Shown here one piece after another: positions 25,172 through 33,018 of a stretch of 64,000 nt of DNA (positions are counted from its first letter, which is position 1; the number at the start of each line of letters is the position of its first letter). The stretch is from Streptomyces curacoi (lineage in GTDB: Bacteria > Actinomycetota > Actinomycetes > Streptomycetales > Streptomycetaceae). A program made the translations under genes and the position numbers. The stretch lies in the NCBI RefSeq assembly GCF_001513975.1, contig NZ_KQ947986.1, positions 288,713 to 352,712 on the forward strand, written 5' to 3'. The notes under the pieces were generated by a model. The model saw only the letters and a list, made by a program, of their open reading frames with translations. It did not search any database and was not told the origin of the DNA.

Positions 25172-27159
25172 CAGCTGCCCTTGTGCCGGTCGGAGAAAGG
25201 CTCTCCGTGGACGTACCGGCCCAGTGCGGTGAGCGGGAACACCTGCCGGTAGAGGTGGTAGTTGATCGAGAAGTCCCACGGGAAGCCCGTGCCCGTGAAG
25301 TACGGCTCGTCCCAGGAGCCGTCCTCCCGCTGGGTGGCCGCGAGCCACTCGATGCCGCGCTCGACGGCCTTGGAGTCCTTCTCCCCCGCGGCCAGCAGGG
25401 CCATCAGCGCCCACGCCGTCTGCGAGGCGGTCGAGGCGCCCTTGCCGCTCCACTCCTTGACGTACTTGTAGGAGCGCAGGTCCTCGCCCCAGCCGCCGTC
25501 GTCGTTCTGGACGGACTCCAGCCAGGCCACCGCGCGGCGGATCGCGGGGTGGGAGGCGGGGATTCCGGCGGCTGTGAGGGCGGGGACGACCGACCCGGTG
25601 CCGTAGACGTAGTTGACGCCCCAGCGCCCGAACCACGAGCCGTCCGGCTCCTGTTCGGCGAGCAGCCACTGGATGCCGCGCCGGGTGCGCGGGTCGTGGG
25701 CGAGGCCCTCGACCGCCAGCATCTCGACGACGTGCGCGGTGACGTCCGCCGACGGCGGGTCGATCACCTCGCCGAAGTCGCAGAACGGCAGCCGGTTGGG
25801 GAACGGGCTGGTGTTGTCGACGTCGAAGGCGCCCCATGCCCCGTTCTTCGACTGCATCCCGAGGTTCCAGCGCACCCCGCGCCCGATCGCCTTCTCCACC
25901 CGCTGCGGGTCGTGGTGCTTGACCCGGCGCAGCGCGAGGACCACCTCGGCGGTGTCGTCGATGTCGGGGTAGTTGTCGTTGTGGAACTCGAACGCCCAGC
26001 CACCCGGCGGCAGTTGGGGCCGTTTGACCGCCCAGTCGCCGGGCCGGACGATCTCCTCGCCCAACATCCAGTCCGCGGCCTTCACGAGCTGCGGATGGTC
26101 GGCGGGCAGGCCCGCGTCCACGAGCGCGATGGTCGCCAGGCAGGTGTCCCAGACCGGTGACTGGCAGGCCTCGATCATCCGGGCGCCGTCCTCGCGCCAG
26201 ACGGCGAAGCGGTCCAGCGACGCCAATCCCTCGCGCATCACCGGGTGTTGGAGGTCGTAGCCGAGCAGGTGCAGGGCGATGATCGAGTACACCGCCGGTG
26301 GCTGGATGCCGCCCCAGCAGCCGTCGTTCTCCTGCCGCTCGATGATCCAGCGGGCCGCGCTGTTCATGGCCGCCTTGCGCAGCCGGCGCGGCGCGACCTT
26401 GCGGAGCTGGTGCAGCGCCTTGTCGAGCCGCTGGAAGGCGCCGTCCCAACTCGCCGCGGGGGCGAGGGGCCTGGGCGGACCGGGGTTGGCCGGGTCGGTG
26501 TGCAGCTCGTCGAGCGGGAACGGCGCGGGCCGTACCGGCCGCTTCGCGGAGACGATCGTCAGCGGGACGATGGTCTGCCGGGCCCAGCAGCCGAAGTCGT
26601 AGATGTTGAGCGGCAGCCACTTGGGGAAGAAGATGAGCTCCGGCGGGAGTTCGGGCAGGTCCTCCCACTTCCACCAGCCGAACAGGGCCAGCCAGATCCG
26701 GGTGAAGACCCGGGCGGCGGCGATGCCGCCCTGCTCGCGGATCCAGGCGGAGGCCTTCGCCATGTGCGGGGCGTCCGGGGCGTCGCCGGCCAGGCGGAGG
26801 GCGACGTACGCCTCGACGGTGGTGGAGAGTTCGCCGGGGCCGCCGTAGAAAGTGGCCCAGGTGCCGTCCTCGCGCTGCTCTCCCCGGATGAAGAGCGCGG
26901 CGGCCTGTGTGGTCTTGTCGTCGCGGATGCCCAGGAACTGACGGAGCAGCAGGTCCTCGGCGTCCATCGTGACGTTGGTCTCGAGGTCGCCCTTCCACCA
27001 GCCCTGGGCGTCCTGCTTCGCCAGCAGGAAGTCGGTGGCGCGCCGGACCGCGCGTACGGCGGCTTCGTGCACCCCGGCCGCCACGGGGGTCTCGGTGTCG
27101 GTGGCCGCGGCTGCCCGGGGCGGCAGGGCCCCGGTGCTTCCGTCGGTCGTCGCTGTCAT
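25171..27159 (-). CDS. shc: Squalene-hopene cyclase
   Basis: Class-II terpene cyclase of 662 residues that folds squalene into hopene/hopanol at the membrane. The protonation motif DIDDTA is at residues 399-404. At least six QW repeats are visible (for example QREDGTWATFY near 95, QENDGCWGGI, QSKNGAWGAF, QEPDGSWFG, QNDDGGWGED, QREDGSWDEP), giving the double alpha-barrel. The length is typical. ATG 27159 has AAGGGG upstream. A 140-nt gap with a hairpin and a short direct repeat separates it from the polyprenyl synthase gene, the only sizable gap in the operon. Confidence 0.97.
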   Translation of the reverse strand: MTATTDGSTGALPPRAAAATDTETPVAAGVHEAAVRAVRRATDFLLAKQDAQGWWKGDLETNVTMDAEDLLLRQFLGIRDDKTTQAAALFIRGEQREDGTWATFYGGPGELSTTVEAYVALRLAGDAPDAPHMAKASAWIREQGGIAAARVFTRIWLALFGWWKWEDLPELPPELIFFPKWLPLNIYDFGCWARQTIVPLTIVSAKRPVRPAPFPLDELHTDPANPGPPRPLAPAASWDGAFQRLDKALHQLRKVAPRRLRKAAMNSAARWIIERQENDGCWGGIQPPAVYSIIALHLLGYDLQHPVMREGLASLDRFAVWREDGARMIEACQSPVWDTCLATIALVDAGLPADHPQLVKAADWMLGEEIVRPGDWAVKRPQLPPGGWAFEFHNDNYPDIDDTAEVVLALRRVKHHDPQRVEKAIGRGVRWNLGMQSKNGAWGAFDVDNTSPFPNRLPFCDFGEVIDPPSADVTAHVVEMLAVEGLAHDPRTRRGIQWLLAEQEPDGSWFGRWGVNYVYGTGSVVPALTAAGIPASHPAIRRAVAWLESVQNDDGGWGEDLRSYKYVKEWSGKGASTASQTAWALMALLAAGEKDSKAVERGIEWLAATQREDGSWDEPYFTGTGFPWDFSINYHLYRQVFPLTALGRYVHGEPFSDRHKGS

Positions 27160-27213
27160 GGCTTCCCCTTCGTGCAGTGCTCCAGGTAGTGCGTCTGCTG
27201 TGGGTCCGCCGTC

Positions 27214-27244
27214 GGCCGGTGCGCTTCTTCCAGCGGCACCGGCC
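27214..27244 (-). promoter_or_regulatory. Intra-operon hairpin before shc
   Basis: GGCCGGTGC (27214-27222) and GCACCGGCC (27236-27244) form a perfect 9-bp stem with a 13-nt loop in the leader of shc. It could reduce read-through or stabilise the 5' end of a processed shc mRNA. No U-tract follows. Confidence 0.6.
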
Positions 27245-27277
27245 GGCGACTACGCGAGGGCTATTCGACCGATACTG

Positions 27278-27311
27278 ATCATCTCTTTTCGCCCGGGAAT
27301 CATCTCTTTCG
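27278..27311. repeat. Short direct repeat at the end of the polyprenyl synthase gene
   Basis: ATCATCTCTTTTCG at 27278-27291 and ATCATCTCTTTCG at 27299-27311 are near-identical, 21 nt apart. The second copy encodes the last codons and stop of the polyprenyl synthase (RKR-stop on the minus strand), the first repeats them just past the stop, as if the gene end had been partly duplicated. Confidence 0.65.
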
Positions 27312-28436
27312 TACGACGACGAAGTCGGCGAGCGCCGTGAACTGCGCCCGGACCTGCTCGGGCATGTCGACGGCGTCGAGGGCCTCGACGGCGATGGTGT
27401 GCTGACGGCGTGCCTCTTCGGCGGTCCACTCGCGGCCGCCCGCCTCCTCGATGAGGGCGGCGCGGGCGGCGAACTCCTCCTCGGAGAAGTTCTCGAAGTC
27501 GCTGCTCTTGGCGTCCGCGGCGAGGATCTCGCCGAGCCGCTCGGAGGCGGACCCGCCCGCGGCGAGCGCGGCCACCACCGGCAGGGACTTCTTGCGCTGG
27601 CGCAGGTCGCTCCAGGTCTGCTTGCCGGTGGAGACCGGGTCGCCCCAGATGCCGAGCAGGTCGTCGACGGCCTGGAAGGCCAGGCCCAGGTGGTAGCCGT
27701 ACTTCTCCAGGGTGTCGGCGGTGCCGTCGTCCGCGCCGCCGAGCACGGCGCCGATGGAGCTGGCGCAGGCGAGCAGGGCGCCGGTCTTGTTGCCCTCCAT
27801 CTCCAGGCACTCCTCGACGCTGACGCGGTCGCGGTGCTCGTAGGAGATGTCCTGCGCCTGGCCGTCGATGAGGGCGCGGGTCGCAGTGGTCAGGCGGCGG
27901 GTGGCGCGGCCGGCCTCGACGGTGCCGAGTTCCAGCAGGACCTCGTTGGCGAGGGCGAACAGGGCGTCGCCGACGAGGATGGCCTGGGCGGGGCCGTGCA
28001 CCTTCCAGACCGTGTCGCGGTGGCGGCGCTGTTCGTCGCCGTCCATCAGGTCGTCGTGCAACAGCGAGAAGTTGTGGACGAGTTCGACGGCGACGGCGCC
28101 CGGAATGCCGACCTCGGGCGCGGCACCGGTGACCTCCGCGGAGAGCACCGCGAGGGCGGGGCGTACGGCCTTGCCGCCGTCACCGGCCGTGGGGTTGCCC
28201 TCGGCGTCGATCCAGCCGAAGTGGTAGGCGGAAACGGTGTCCATGGGAGGGGCCAGGCGGTCGATCGCCGCCCGCAGTACCGGTGTGGCCAGGGTCCTCC
28301 CGCGCTCCAGGAGCGCGGTCACGTCCACCGCGGTCTCTCGAGCGGCCTTCGAGGCCGGGGGCACAGTGGGCACAGTCTCTCCTCTTGTTGCGGTACCGGG
28401 GGTGCGGGGGCCTGCCGCCGTGCGCTCATTCAGCAT
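27300..28436 (-). CDS. Polyprenyl (farnesyl/geranylgeranyl) diphosphate synthase
   Basis: All-trans prenyl diphosphate synthase of 378 residues. The first Asp-rich motif is DDLMD at 128-132 and the second DDLLGIWGD at 258-266; GNKTGALL lies between. In this operon it should supply farnesyl diphosphate for squalene, although the residues before the first motif (HNFSLLHDD, no bulky aromatic pair) do not exclude a longer product. About 45 residues before the fold are disordered. ATG 28436 is preferred (GAGG 7 nt upstream, TGATG overlap with the hpnE stop); GTG 28439 is an alternative. Confidence 0.93.
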   Translation of the reverse strand: MLNERTAAGPRTPGTATRGETVPTVPPASKAARETAVDVTALLERGRTLATPVLRAAIDRLAPPMDTVSAYHFGWIDAEGNPTAGDGGKAVRPALAVLSAEVTGAAPEVGIPGAVAVELVHNFSLLHDDLMDGDEQRRHRDTVWKVHGPAQAILVGDALFALANEVLLELGTVEAGRATRRLTTATRALIDGQAQDISYEHRDRVSVEECLEMEGNKTGALLACASSIGAVLGGADDGTADTLEKYGYHLGLAFQAVDDLLGIWGDPVSTGKQTWSDLRQRKKSLPVVAALAAGGSASERLGEILAADAKSSDFENFSEEEFAARAALIEEAGGREWTAEEARRQHTIAVEALDAVDMPEQVRAQFTALADFVVVRKR

Positions 28437-29863
28437 CACGCCGCCTCCTCGACGTCGAAGAGGTGGCTGGGGCGGGGCCGGCCCAGGGCGCTCAGCGCGG
28501 CGCCCGCCGCACTCACGCCACTGCGGACCGCACTCTCCATGGTCGCGGGCCACCCTGTGGCGGTCCACGCTCCGGCCAGACAGAGGCCGGGGGCCTTGGT
28601 ACGGGCGCCGGGCCGCAGCCGCCCGACGCCGGGGGTGGGAGCGAACGTCGCAGTGCGCTCCCTGGTCACGAAGAAGTCCTTCACTTCCGCGCCGCGCGCC
28701 CGGGGCAGCAGCCGCTCCAGCTCGGGCAGATACCGCTCGCGCAGTACGGCGACGGGCTCGTCGATCTCGTCCTGCGCGGCCGACTGGGACAGGGCGAGGT
28801 ACTGCCCGTCCCGCAGCCCGGACGCCTCGGTCCGGTCGAACACCCACTGCACGGGGGTGCCGAGCGCGGCGAAGAACGGCCGGCTCAGCACCTTGCGGTC
28901 GTACACGACATGGACGTTGAGGATGGGCGCCGTGCCGATCTCCAGCAGCTGCCCGGGCGCGTCGAGGGCACCCACGGGCAGCAGCTCGTACGCCTCGCGC
29001 TGCGCAACGGCGAGCACGACGGCGTCCGCATGGAGCGTCTCGCCGGGAACCTGGACGCTCCAACGTCCGTTCTCATCAGGGGAGATGGAGGTGACGCGTG
29101 TACGGACCTCGATACGGACACCCGCCGAGTCGAGCGCCTTGCGGGCCAGCCGGTCATGCAGTTCGCCCAGCGGGACATGGGCCCAGCCGATGTCGGCCGC
29201 GCCCGGGTCGGACAGCAGACCGGTCTTGAACACCATCGCGGCGAGCCCCAGCGAGGCGTCGGAAGCGACCGCGTTGAGGGTGGCGACCCCGACCAGGTCC
29301 CACAGGGCCTCGACGGCACGCGCCGACTGGCCGTGCGCGGCCAGCCAGCTGCCGAAGTCCTGCGTGTCCAGGGTCGGATCGGCGAGGTCGAGCGCCTTCA
29401 GCGCGAGCGCGGCACGCCCGACCTTGGCGCGATCGGCGAGCGAGAGATGCGGATAGGTCGCGAGGCTCCGGCCCAGGTGCAGGGGTACGGGCAGCGCGTC
29501 GCGCCGCAGCCTGCCGAGCCGCCGCCCCTCGGGCCGCGTGACGTCGAGCACGGGCACGTCGAGACGATCCTGCAGCGGAGCCAGCGCCGTCCCCTCGATC
29601 CGGTCGAGGAACCAGCGGTAGGCGGTGCAGCAGCGCAGGTACACGTGCTGTCCGTTGTCGACGGTGAGTTCGCCGCGCTGGAAGGAGAAGGCCAGGCCAC
29701 CGAGTCTCGGCCTGCCCTCCAGCAGGGTGACGCGCACTCCGGCGTCGGCGAGCGCGAGCGCGGCGGTGATGCCGGCGAGCCCGCCGCCGACCACGACGGC
29801 GTCCCGCCCGGAGCACCCGGGGATGTCCGCGAGCGGCCCCTCGGACCGCGTGCCGTCGGTCAT
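28436..29863 (-). CDS. hpnE: Hydroxysqualene dehydroxylase HpnE
   Basis: FAD-dependent amine-oxidase-fold protein of 475 residues that reduces hydroxysqualene to squalene, the last of the three HpnCDE steps. The dinucleotide motif VVVGGGLAGITAALALAD is near residues 23-40, followed by LLEGRPRLGGLAFSF and DNGQHVYL typical of the family; the C terminus has LAGAWTATGWPATMESAV. ATG 29863 has GGAGGG upstream and lies in a 4-nt overlap with the stop of the 47-codon ORF before it, so translation is coupled to that ORF. Confidence 0.95.
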   Translation of the reverse strand: MTDGTRSEGPLADIPGCSGRDAVVVGGGLAGITAALALADAGVRVTLLEGRPRLGGLAFSFQRGELTVDNGQHVYLRCCTAYRWFLDRIEGTALAPLQDRLDVPVLDVTRPEGRRLGRLRRDALPVPLHLGRSLATYPHLSLADRAKVGRAALALKALDLADPTLDTQDFGSWLAAHGQSARAVEALWDLVGVATLNAVASDASLGLAAMVFKTGLLSDPGAADIGWAHVPLGELHDRLARKALDSAGVRIEVRTRVTSISPDENGRWSVQVPGETLHADAVVLAVAQREAYELLPVGALDAPGQLLEIGTAPILNVHVVYDRKVLSRPFFAALGTPVQWVFDRTEASGLRDGQYLALSQSAAQDEIDEPVAVLRERYLPELERLLPRARGAEVKDFFVTRERTATFAPTPGVGRLRPGARTKAPGLCLAGAWTATGWPATMESAVRSGVSAAGAALSALGRPRPSHLFDVEEAA

Positions 29864-30003
29864 CGTGCACCCTCCCCTGTTCGACCGCCGTGCCGGTGCT
29901 CGAACAGTGCGCGGCCGGTCGTCTCAGTCAGGGACGCCGCCCGGCGGCGGAGGGTTGCCCGCCGCTTTTCTCCGGCGGCATCACCTTGGACCGGAATGTC
30001 CAT
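29860..30003 (-). CDS. DUF6380-like 47-residue protein between hpnD and hpnE
   Basis: Short basic protein of 47 residues (start MDIPVQGDAAGEKRRATLR, end HGGRTGEGAR), without membrane segment or signal. Its ATG shares one base with the hpnD stop (TGATG), and its stop overlaps the hpnE ATG by 4 nt (ATGA), so it is exactly threaded between the two genes and surely translated if they are. From memory it resembles the small streptomycete family DUF6380. The function is unknown. It may mainly couple hpnE translation to hpnD, or be a subunit of the HpnCDE complex. Normal gene callers can miss it. Confidence 0.78.
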   Translation of the reverse strand: MDIPVQGDAAGEKRRATLRRRAASLTETTGRALFEHRHGGRTGEGAR

Positions 30004-30953
30004 CAGGCACGCCTCCTGACGGCACGACGGGTGATGTGCCGGGTGTCCAGACCGCTCAGACCGCGCACGGCGACATACGCCTTCTCGCGCCCGGGCAGCG
30101 AGACCCGGCCGCGCAGCACGGCCTCGGGGTCGCGCTCGATGCGGTCGAGGAGGCGGCGGTAGATGCCGGCCATGGCGGCGACGCAGGCGCCGCTGCGCCG
30201 GTCCAGCATGGGGAGCAGCCGGTAGCCCTCGGCGAAAAGGGCGCGGGCCCGACGCACTTCGAAGTGCACGAGGCCCGCGAAGTCGGAGCCCTCCGGTGGT
30301 GTCGGCCCGCTGAAGCCGACCGAGCAGCCGAATTTGGCGAGGTCGTCGGAGGGCAGATAGACGCGCCCGCCCACGGCGTCCTCGCGGACGTCCCGCAGGA
30401 TGTTGGTGAGTTGCAGCGCGAGCCCCAGCGTGTCGGCGTACTCGGGTGCGCGCTCGGCGCCGCGCGCCCCCGGTTCCGTGCCGAAGACGCCGAGCGAGAG
30501 GCGCCCGATGGCGCCCGCCACGCACCGGCAGTACACCTTCAGGTCGTCCCAGGTCTCATAGGTCTCGCCGCGCACGTCCATCAGGACGCCGTCGATGAGC
30601 TCGTCCAGACCGCCCAGCGGGATCGGGAAGGTTTCCGCGGCGTGGGCGAGAGCGACGGCGACGGGGTCGATGTCGTCCTCGTCGACCGCCCCGTCGCGGA
30701 TCCGGGTCAGCAGCTCCCGGGTGTCCTCGAGTCGGGCGACCTTGACCTCGTCGGTCAGCGCGCCGTCGCCGATGTCGTCGACGCGGCGCGAGAACGCGTA
30801 CAGCGCCGACATCGCCCGGCGCTTGGGCGTGGGCAGCAGTCGGATGCCGTAGGCAAAGTTACGGGCCTGCTGCCCGGTGACGGCCTCGCAGTAGCTGTAG
30901 GCGGCGAGTACCGGTGCGGACACGTGTGGTGCAGACTCCACGGTCCGGATCAC
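30003..30953 (-). CDS. hpnD: Presqualene diphosphate synthase HpnD
   Basis: Squalene/phytoene-synthase-family enzyme of 316 residues that couples two farnesyl diphosphates to presqualene diphosphate. The two Asp-rich motifs are VDDIGD at residues 58-63 and RDVREDAVGGRVYLP at 188-202, the second with the typical YLP ending. The start is GTG at 30953 in a 4-nt overlap (GTGA) with the hpnC stop. The small ORF then hpnE follow, so the HpnC-D-E squalene route is complete and in order. Confidence 0.96.
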   Translation of the reverse strand: MIRTVESAPHVSAPVLAAYSYCEAVTGQQARNFAYGIRLLPTPKRRAMSALYAFSRRVDDIGDGALTDEVKVARLEDTRELLTRIRDGAVDEDDIDPVAVALAHAAETFPIPLGGLDELIDGVLMDVRGETYETWDDLKVYCRCVAGAIGRLSLGVFGTEPGARGAERAPEYADTLGLALQLTNILRDVREDAVGGRVYLPSDDLAKFGCSVGFSGPTPPEGSDFAGLVHFEVRRARALFAEGYRLLPMLDRRSGACVAAMAGIYRRLLDRIERDPEAVLRGRVSLPGREKAYVAVRGLSGLDTRHITRRAVRRRA

Positions 30954-31849
30954 CCCTCTCCTCGCAGAGTCACGCCCACCTCGCGCAGCAACCGGAGCTT
31001 GCTGGCCTTGGGCGGGCCGGGAAGTACGTCGTATTCGGCGGCGGCGATCGCCCGGATCGCCGCCCTTCCCCCCGCCACGAAACCCGCGAGCAGCAGCTTG
31101 AGCCTGCCGTGGACGCTACCCACCAGGGGGGTGCCTTCATTCAGGAGGTGCTGGGCACGTTCGGCTTCGTATGCAACCAGGGCGCGCACCGATGCGCCCG
31201 CTGTTTTCGCCGCGAGATCGGTTTCGTCGACGTGAAAGCGCTTCATGTCCGCGGCGGGCAGATAGATCCGGTCACGGCCGAGGTCCTCGGCGACGTCCTG
31301 GAGGTGCTCGACGATCTGCAGCGCCGTGCACACCGCGTCGGAGCGGCGGATCCGCTCGGGCGTCTCGGTGCCGGTGACGGCGAGGACGAGACGGCCGACG
31401 GGATTGGCGGACAGTTCGCAGTAGGCAAGGAGATCGTCGTAGGTCTCGTAGCGCCCCACGAGCTGGTCCTGGCGGTTGGCGGCGATCAGCCCGAGGAACG
31501 GCTCGGGGGTCAGCGAGCGGCGGCGGACGGTCGGCTGGAGGCGGCGCAGCAGGGGGTGGCGCGGGGTGCCGTCGAAGACCCGGCGCAGGTCGGCCTCGAA
31601 GGCGTCGAGGAGGACCAGGCGGTCCTCGGCCTGCTCTGGCGGCACGCCGAGCAGGCGGGCGTCGGCGCCGCCGGGAGCGAGATCGCCGTCGCCGATGTCG
31701 TCGACGAGGCGGGCGAAGCCGTAGACGGCCATGAGGTCGGTGCGCCAGGCCCTGGGCAGGAAGAACGGCGCCACGGGGAAGTTCTCCGCAGCGGCCTTGT
31801 CGAGCGTGCCGCGCTCTGGATCAGCTGTGCGCGCGCCGGTTCCCGTCAC
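30950..31849 (-). CDS. hpnC: Hydroxysqualene synthase HpnC
   Basis: Squalene/phytoene-synthase-family enzyme of 299 residues that turns presqualene diphosphate into hydroxysqualene. The Asp-rich motifs are VDDIGD at 49-54 and QDVAEDLGRDRIYLP from 184; the Asn/Arg to Gln change at the start of the second motif separates HpnC from HpnD. I place the start at GTG 31849 because it overlaps the stop of a 21-residue leader ORF by 4 nt (GTGA) and because the in-frame ATG at 31879 has no ribosome binding site. This is the first enzyme gene of the hopanoid operon. Confidence 0.93.
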   Translation of the reverse strand: MTGTGARTADPERGTLDKAAAENFPVAPFFLPRAWRTDLMAVYGFARLVDDIGDGDLAPGGADARLLGVPPEQAEDRLVLLDAFEADLRRVFDGTPRHPLLRRLQPTVRRRSLTPEPFLGLIAANRQDQLVGRYETYDDLLAYCELSANPVGRLVLAVTGTETPERIRRSDAVCTALQIVEHLQDVAEDLGRDRIYLPAADMKRFHVDETDLAAKTAGASVRALVAYEAERAQHLLNEGTPLVGSVHGRLKLLLAGFVAGGRAAIRAIAAAEYDVLPGPPKASKLRLLREVGVTLRGEG

Positions 31850-31911
31850 CGCTGACTGCCCGGCGCGGGGACGGCACATGCTGCGTGGAGCTGGGGAGTT
31901 TCCGTAGCCAT
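31846..31911 (-). CDS. Putative 21-residue leader peptide before hpnC
   Basis: An ATG at 31911 with GGGAG 11 nt upstream opens a 21-codon frame (starts MATETPQLHAAC) whose TGA overlaps the hpnC GTG start. The arrangement, a short ORF ending exactly on the next start, is typical of translational coupling. No run of rare or regulatory codons is seen, so classical attenuation is not suggested. It may simply be a device to open the hpnC start, or an artefact of a gene start lying elsewhere. Confidence 0.5.
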   Translation of the reverse strand: MATETPQLHAACAVPAPGSQR

Positions 31912-32053
31912 TGCCGTCACATCTCCCGTTCTACACCGCCGACCCAATGCACACTATTTCGGACACGCCGCCCAGCCGTCCGCGCCGCAGCCCCGAGAGA
32001 GGGTGTCGCGCCTTATCGCCCCACTTGCCGCGTTTCGGTACCGGTACAGCTTA

Positions 32054-32065
32054 CGTTGTACAACG
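32054..32065. promoter_or_regulatory. Palindrome CGTTGTACAACG upstream of hpnC
   Basis: Perfect 12-nt palindrome, about 205 nt before the hpnC start, with a GTACCGGTAC palindrome (32037-32046) beside it. It resembles operators of TetR-type regulators of streptomycetes (GTTGTACAAC cores). A regulator for it is not adjacent. It is a candidate control site for the hopanoid operon. Confidence 0.5.
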
Positions 32066-32162
32066 GGGCGGGGCCTGTGCGGGTGTCCTGCACATCACAA
32101 CAACGCACCGATTGACGCCAAGATTCCTATGGCCGACCGGAGTTGACGTTTCCTTTGCAGAC

Positions 32163-32195
32163 GCGGGCCCCGCCGAGGCAGTTCCGGCGGGGCCC
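32163..32195 (-). terminator. Hairpin after the ABC exporter operon
   Basis: Around 32165-32174 GGGCCCCGCC can pair with GGCGGGGCCC at about 32186-32195. It lies some 40 nt past the stop of the ABC ATP-binding gene on the minus strand and would end the exporter operon before hpnC. Confidence 0.65.
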
Positions 32196-32235
32196 TGGGA
32201 AGCGTCCTGGGCCGCACGGCCCATGTCCGGGGGGA

Positions 32236-33018
32236 CTACTTGCCCGTGAACTTCTCGTACTCCTTGAGGACCTCGTCCGTCGGTCCGTCCATGCGCAGCT
32301 CACCGCGTTCCAGCCACAGGACGCGGTTGCAGGTGTCGCGGATCGACTTGTTGTTGTGGCTGACGAGGAACACGGTGCCGGCTTCCTTGCGCAGCTCGCG
32401 GATGCGTTCCTCGGAGCGCTTCTGGAACTTGCGGTCACCCGTGGCCAGCGCCTCGTCGATCATGAGGACGTCGTGGTCCTTGGCGGCGGCGATGGAGAAG
32501 CGCAGCCGGGCCGCCATGCCGGACGAGTACGTGCGCATCGGCAGGGTGATGAAGTCGCCCTTCTCGTTGATGCCGGAGAAGTCGACGATCTCCTGGTAGC
32601 GCGCCTTGATCTCCTCGCGGGACATGCCCATGGCGAGCCCGCCCAATATGACGTTGCGCTCGCCGGTCAGGTCGTTCATCAGCGCCGCGTTCACGCCGAG
32701 CAGTGAGGGCTGTCCGTCGGTGTAGACCTTGCCCTGCTCGGCCGGGAGCAGGCCGGCGATGGCGCGCAGCAGGGTGGACTTGCCGGAGCCGTTGGAGCCG
32801 ATCAGGCCGATGGCCTCGCCGCGGTAGGCGACGAAGGAGACGCCGCGCACGGCGTGCACCTTGCGCACGCCCCGCTCCTCGCCGCGCTTGAGGATCCGGC
32901 TGAGGGCAGCGGTGGCACTGCCCTTGCCGCTCTTGGCGCCGTTGACGCGGTAGACGATGTGCAGGTCGTCGGCGATGACGGTGGGGACGCGCGGGCCGTC
33001 CTTCTTGAGCTCAGCCAC
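32236..33018 (-). CDS. ABC exporter ATP-binding protein (TagH/Wzt type)
   Basis: ATPase subunit, 260 residues, of the polysaccharide/polyol-phosphate exporter family. The Walker A motif GSNGSGKST is at 74-82, the signature is YSSGMAARLRFS and Walker B is VLMIDEALATGD, with the His switch in VSHNN. VHAVRGVSF and GLLPAEQGKV are typical of TagH/RfbB/Wzt. It lacks the C-terminal carbohydrate-binding extension of some Wzt proteins. The start is GTG 33018 with AGAGAGG upstream, 8 nt inside the permease gene. It is the last gene of the operon. Confidence 0.93.
   Translation of the reverse strand: MAELKKDGPRVPTVIADDLHIVYRVNGAKSGKGSATAALSRILKRGEERGVRKVHAVRGVSFVAYRGEAIGLIGSNGSGKSTLLRAIAGLLPAEQGKVYTDGQPSLLGVNAALMNDLTGERNVILGGLAMGMSREEIKARYQEIVDFSGINEKGDFITLPMRTYSSGMAARLRFSIAAAKDHDVLMIDEALATGDRKFQKRSEERIRELRKEAGTVFLVSHNNKSIRDTCNRVLWLERGELRMDGPTDEVLKEYEKFTGK

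Larger units (their letters stand above)
31912..32235. other. Upstream region of the hopanoid operon
   Basis: No gene is seen in this 324-nt stretch. It must hold the hpnC promoter on the minus strand and the 3' end of the exporter operon. Notable are the palindrome CGTTGTACAACG (listed separately), a GTACCGGTAC palindrome next to it, and near 32163-32195 GGGCCCCGCC paired with GGCGGGGCCC, a likely terminator for the ABC exporter operon. Confidence 0.55.

Noticed and set aside
27399-29456. Plus-strand frame of nearly 700 codons
   Set aside because: Antisense to the polyprenyl synthase and hpnE, whose motifs are unambiguous.
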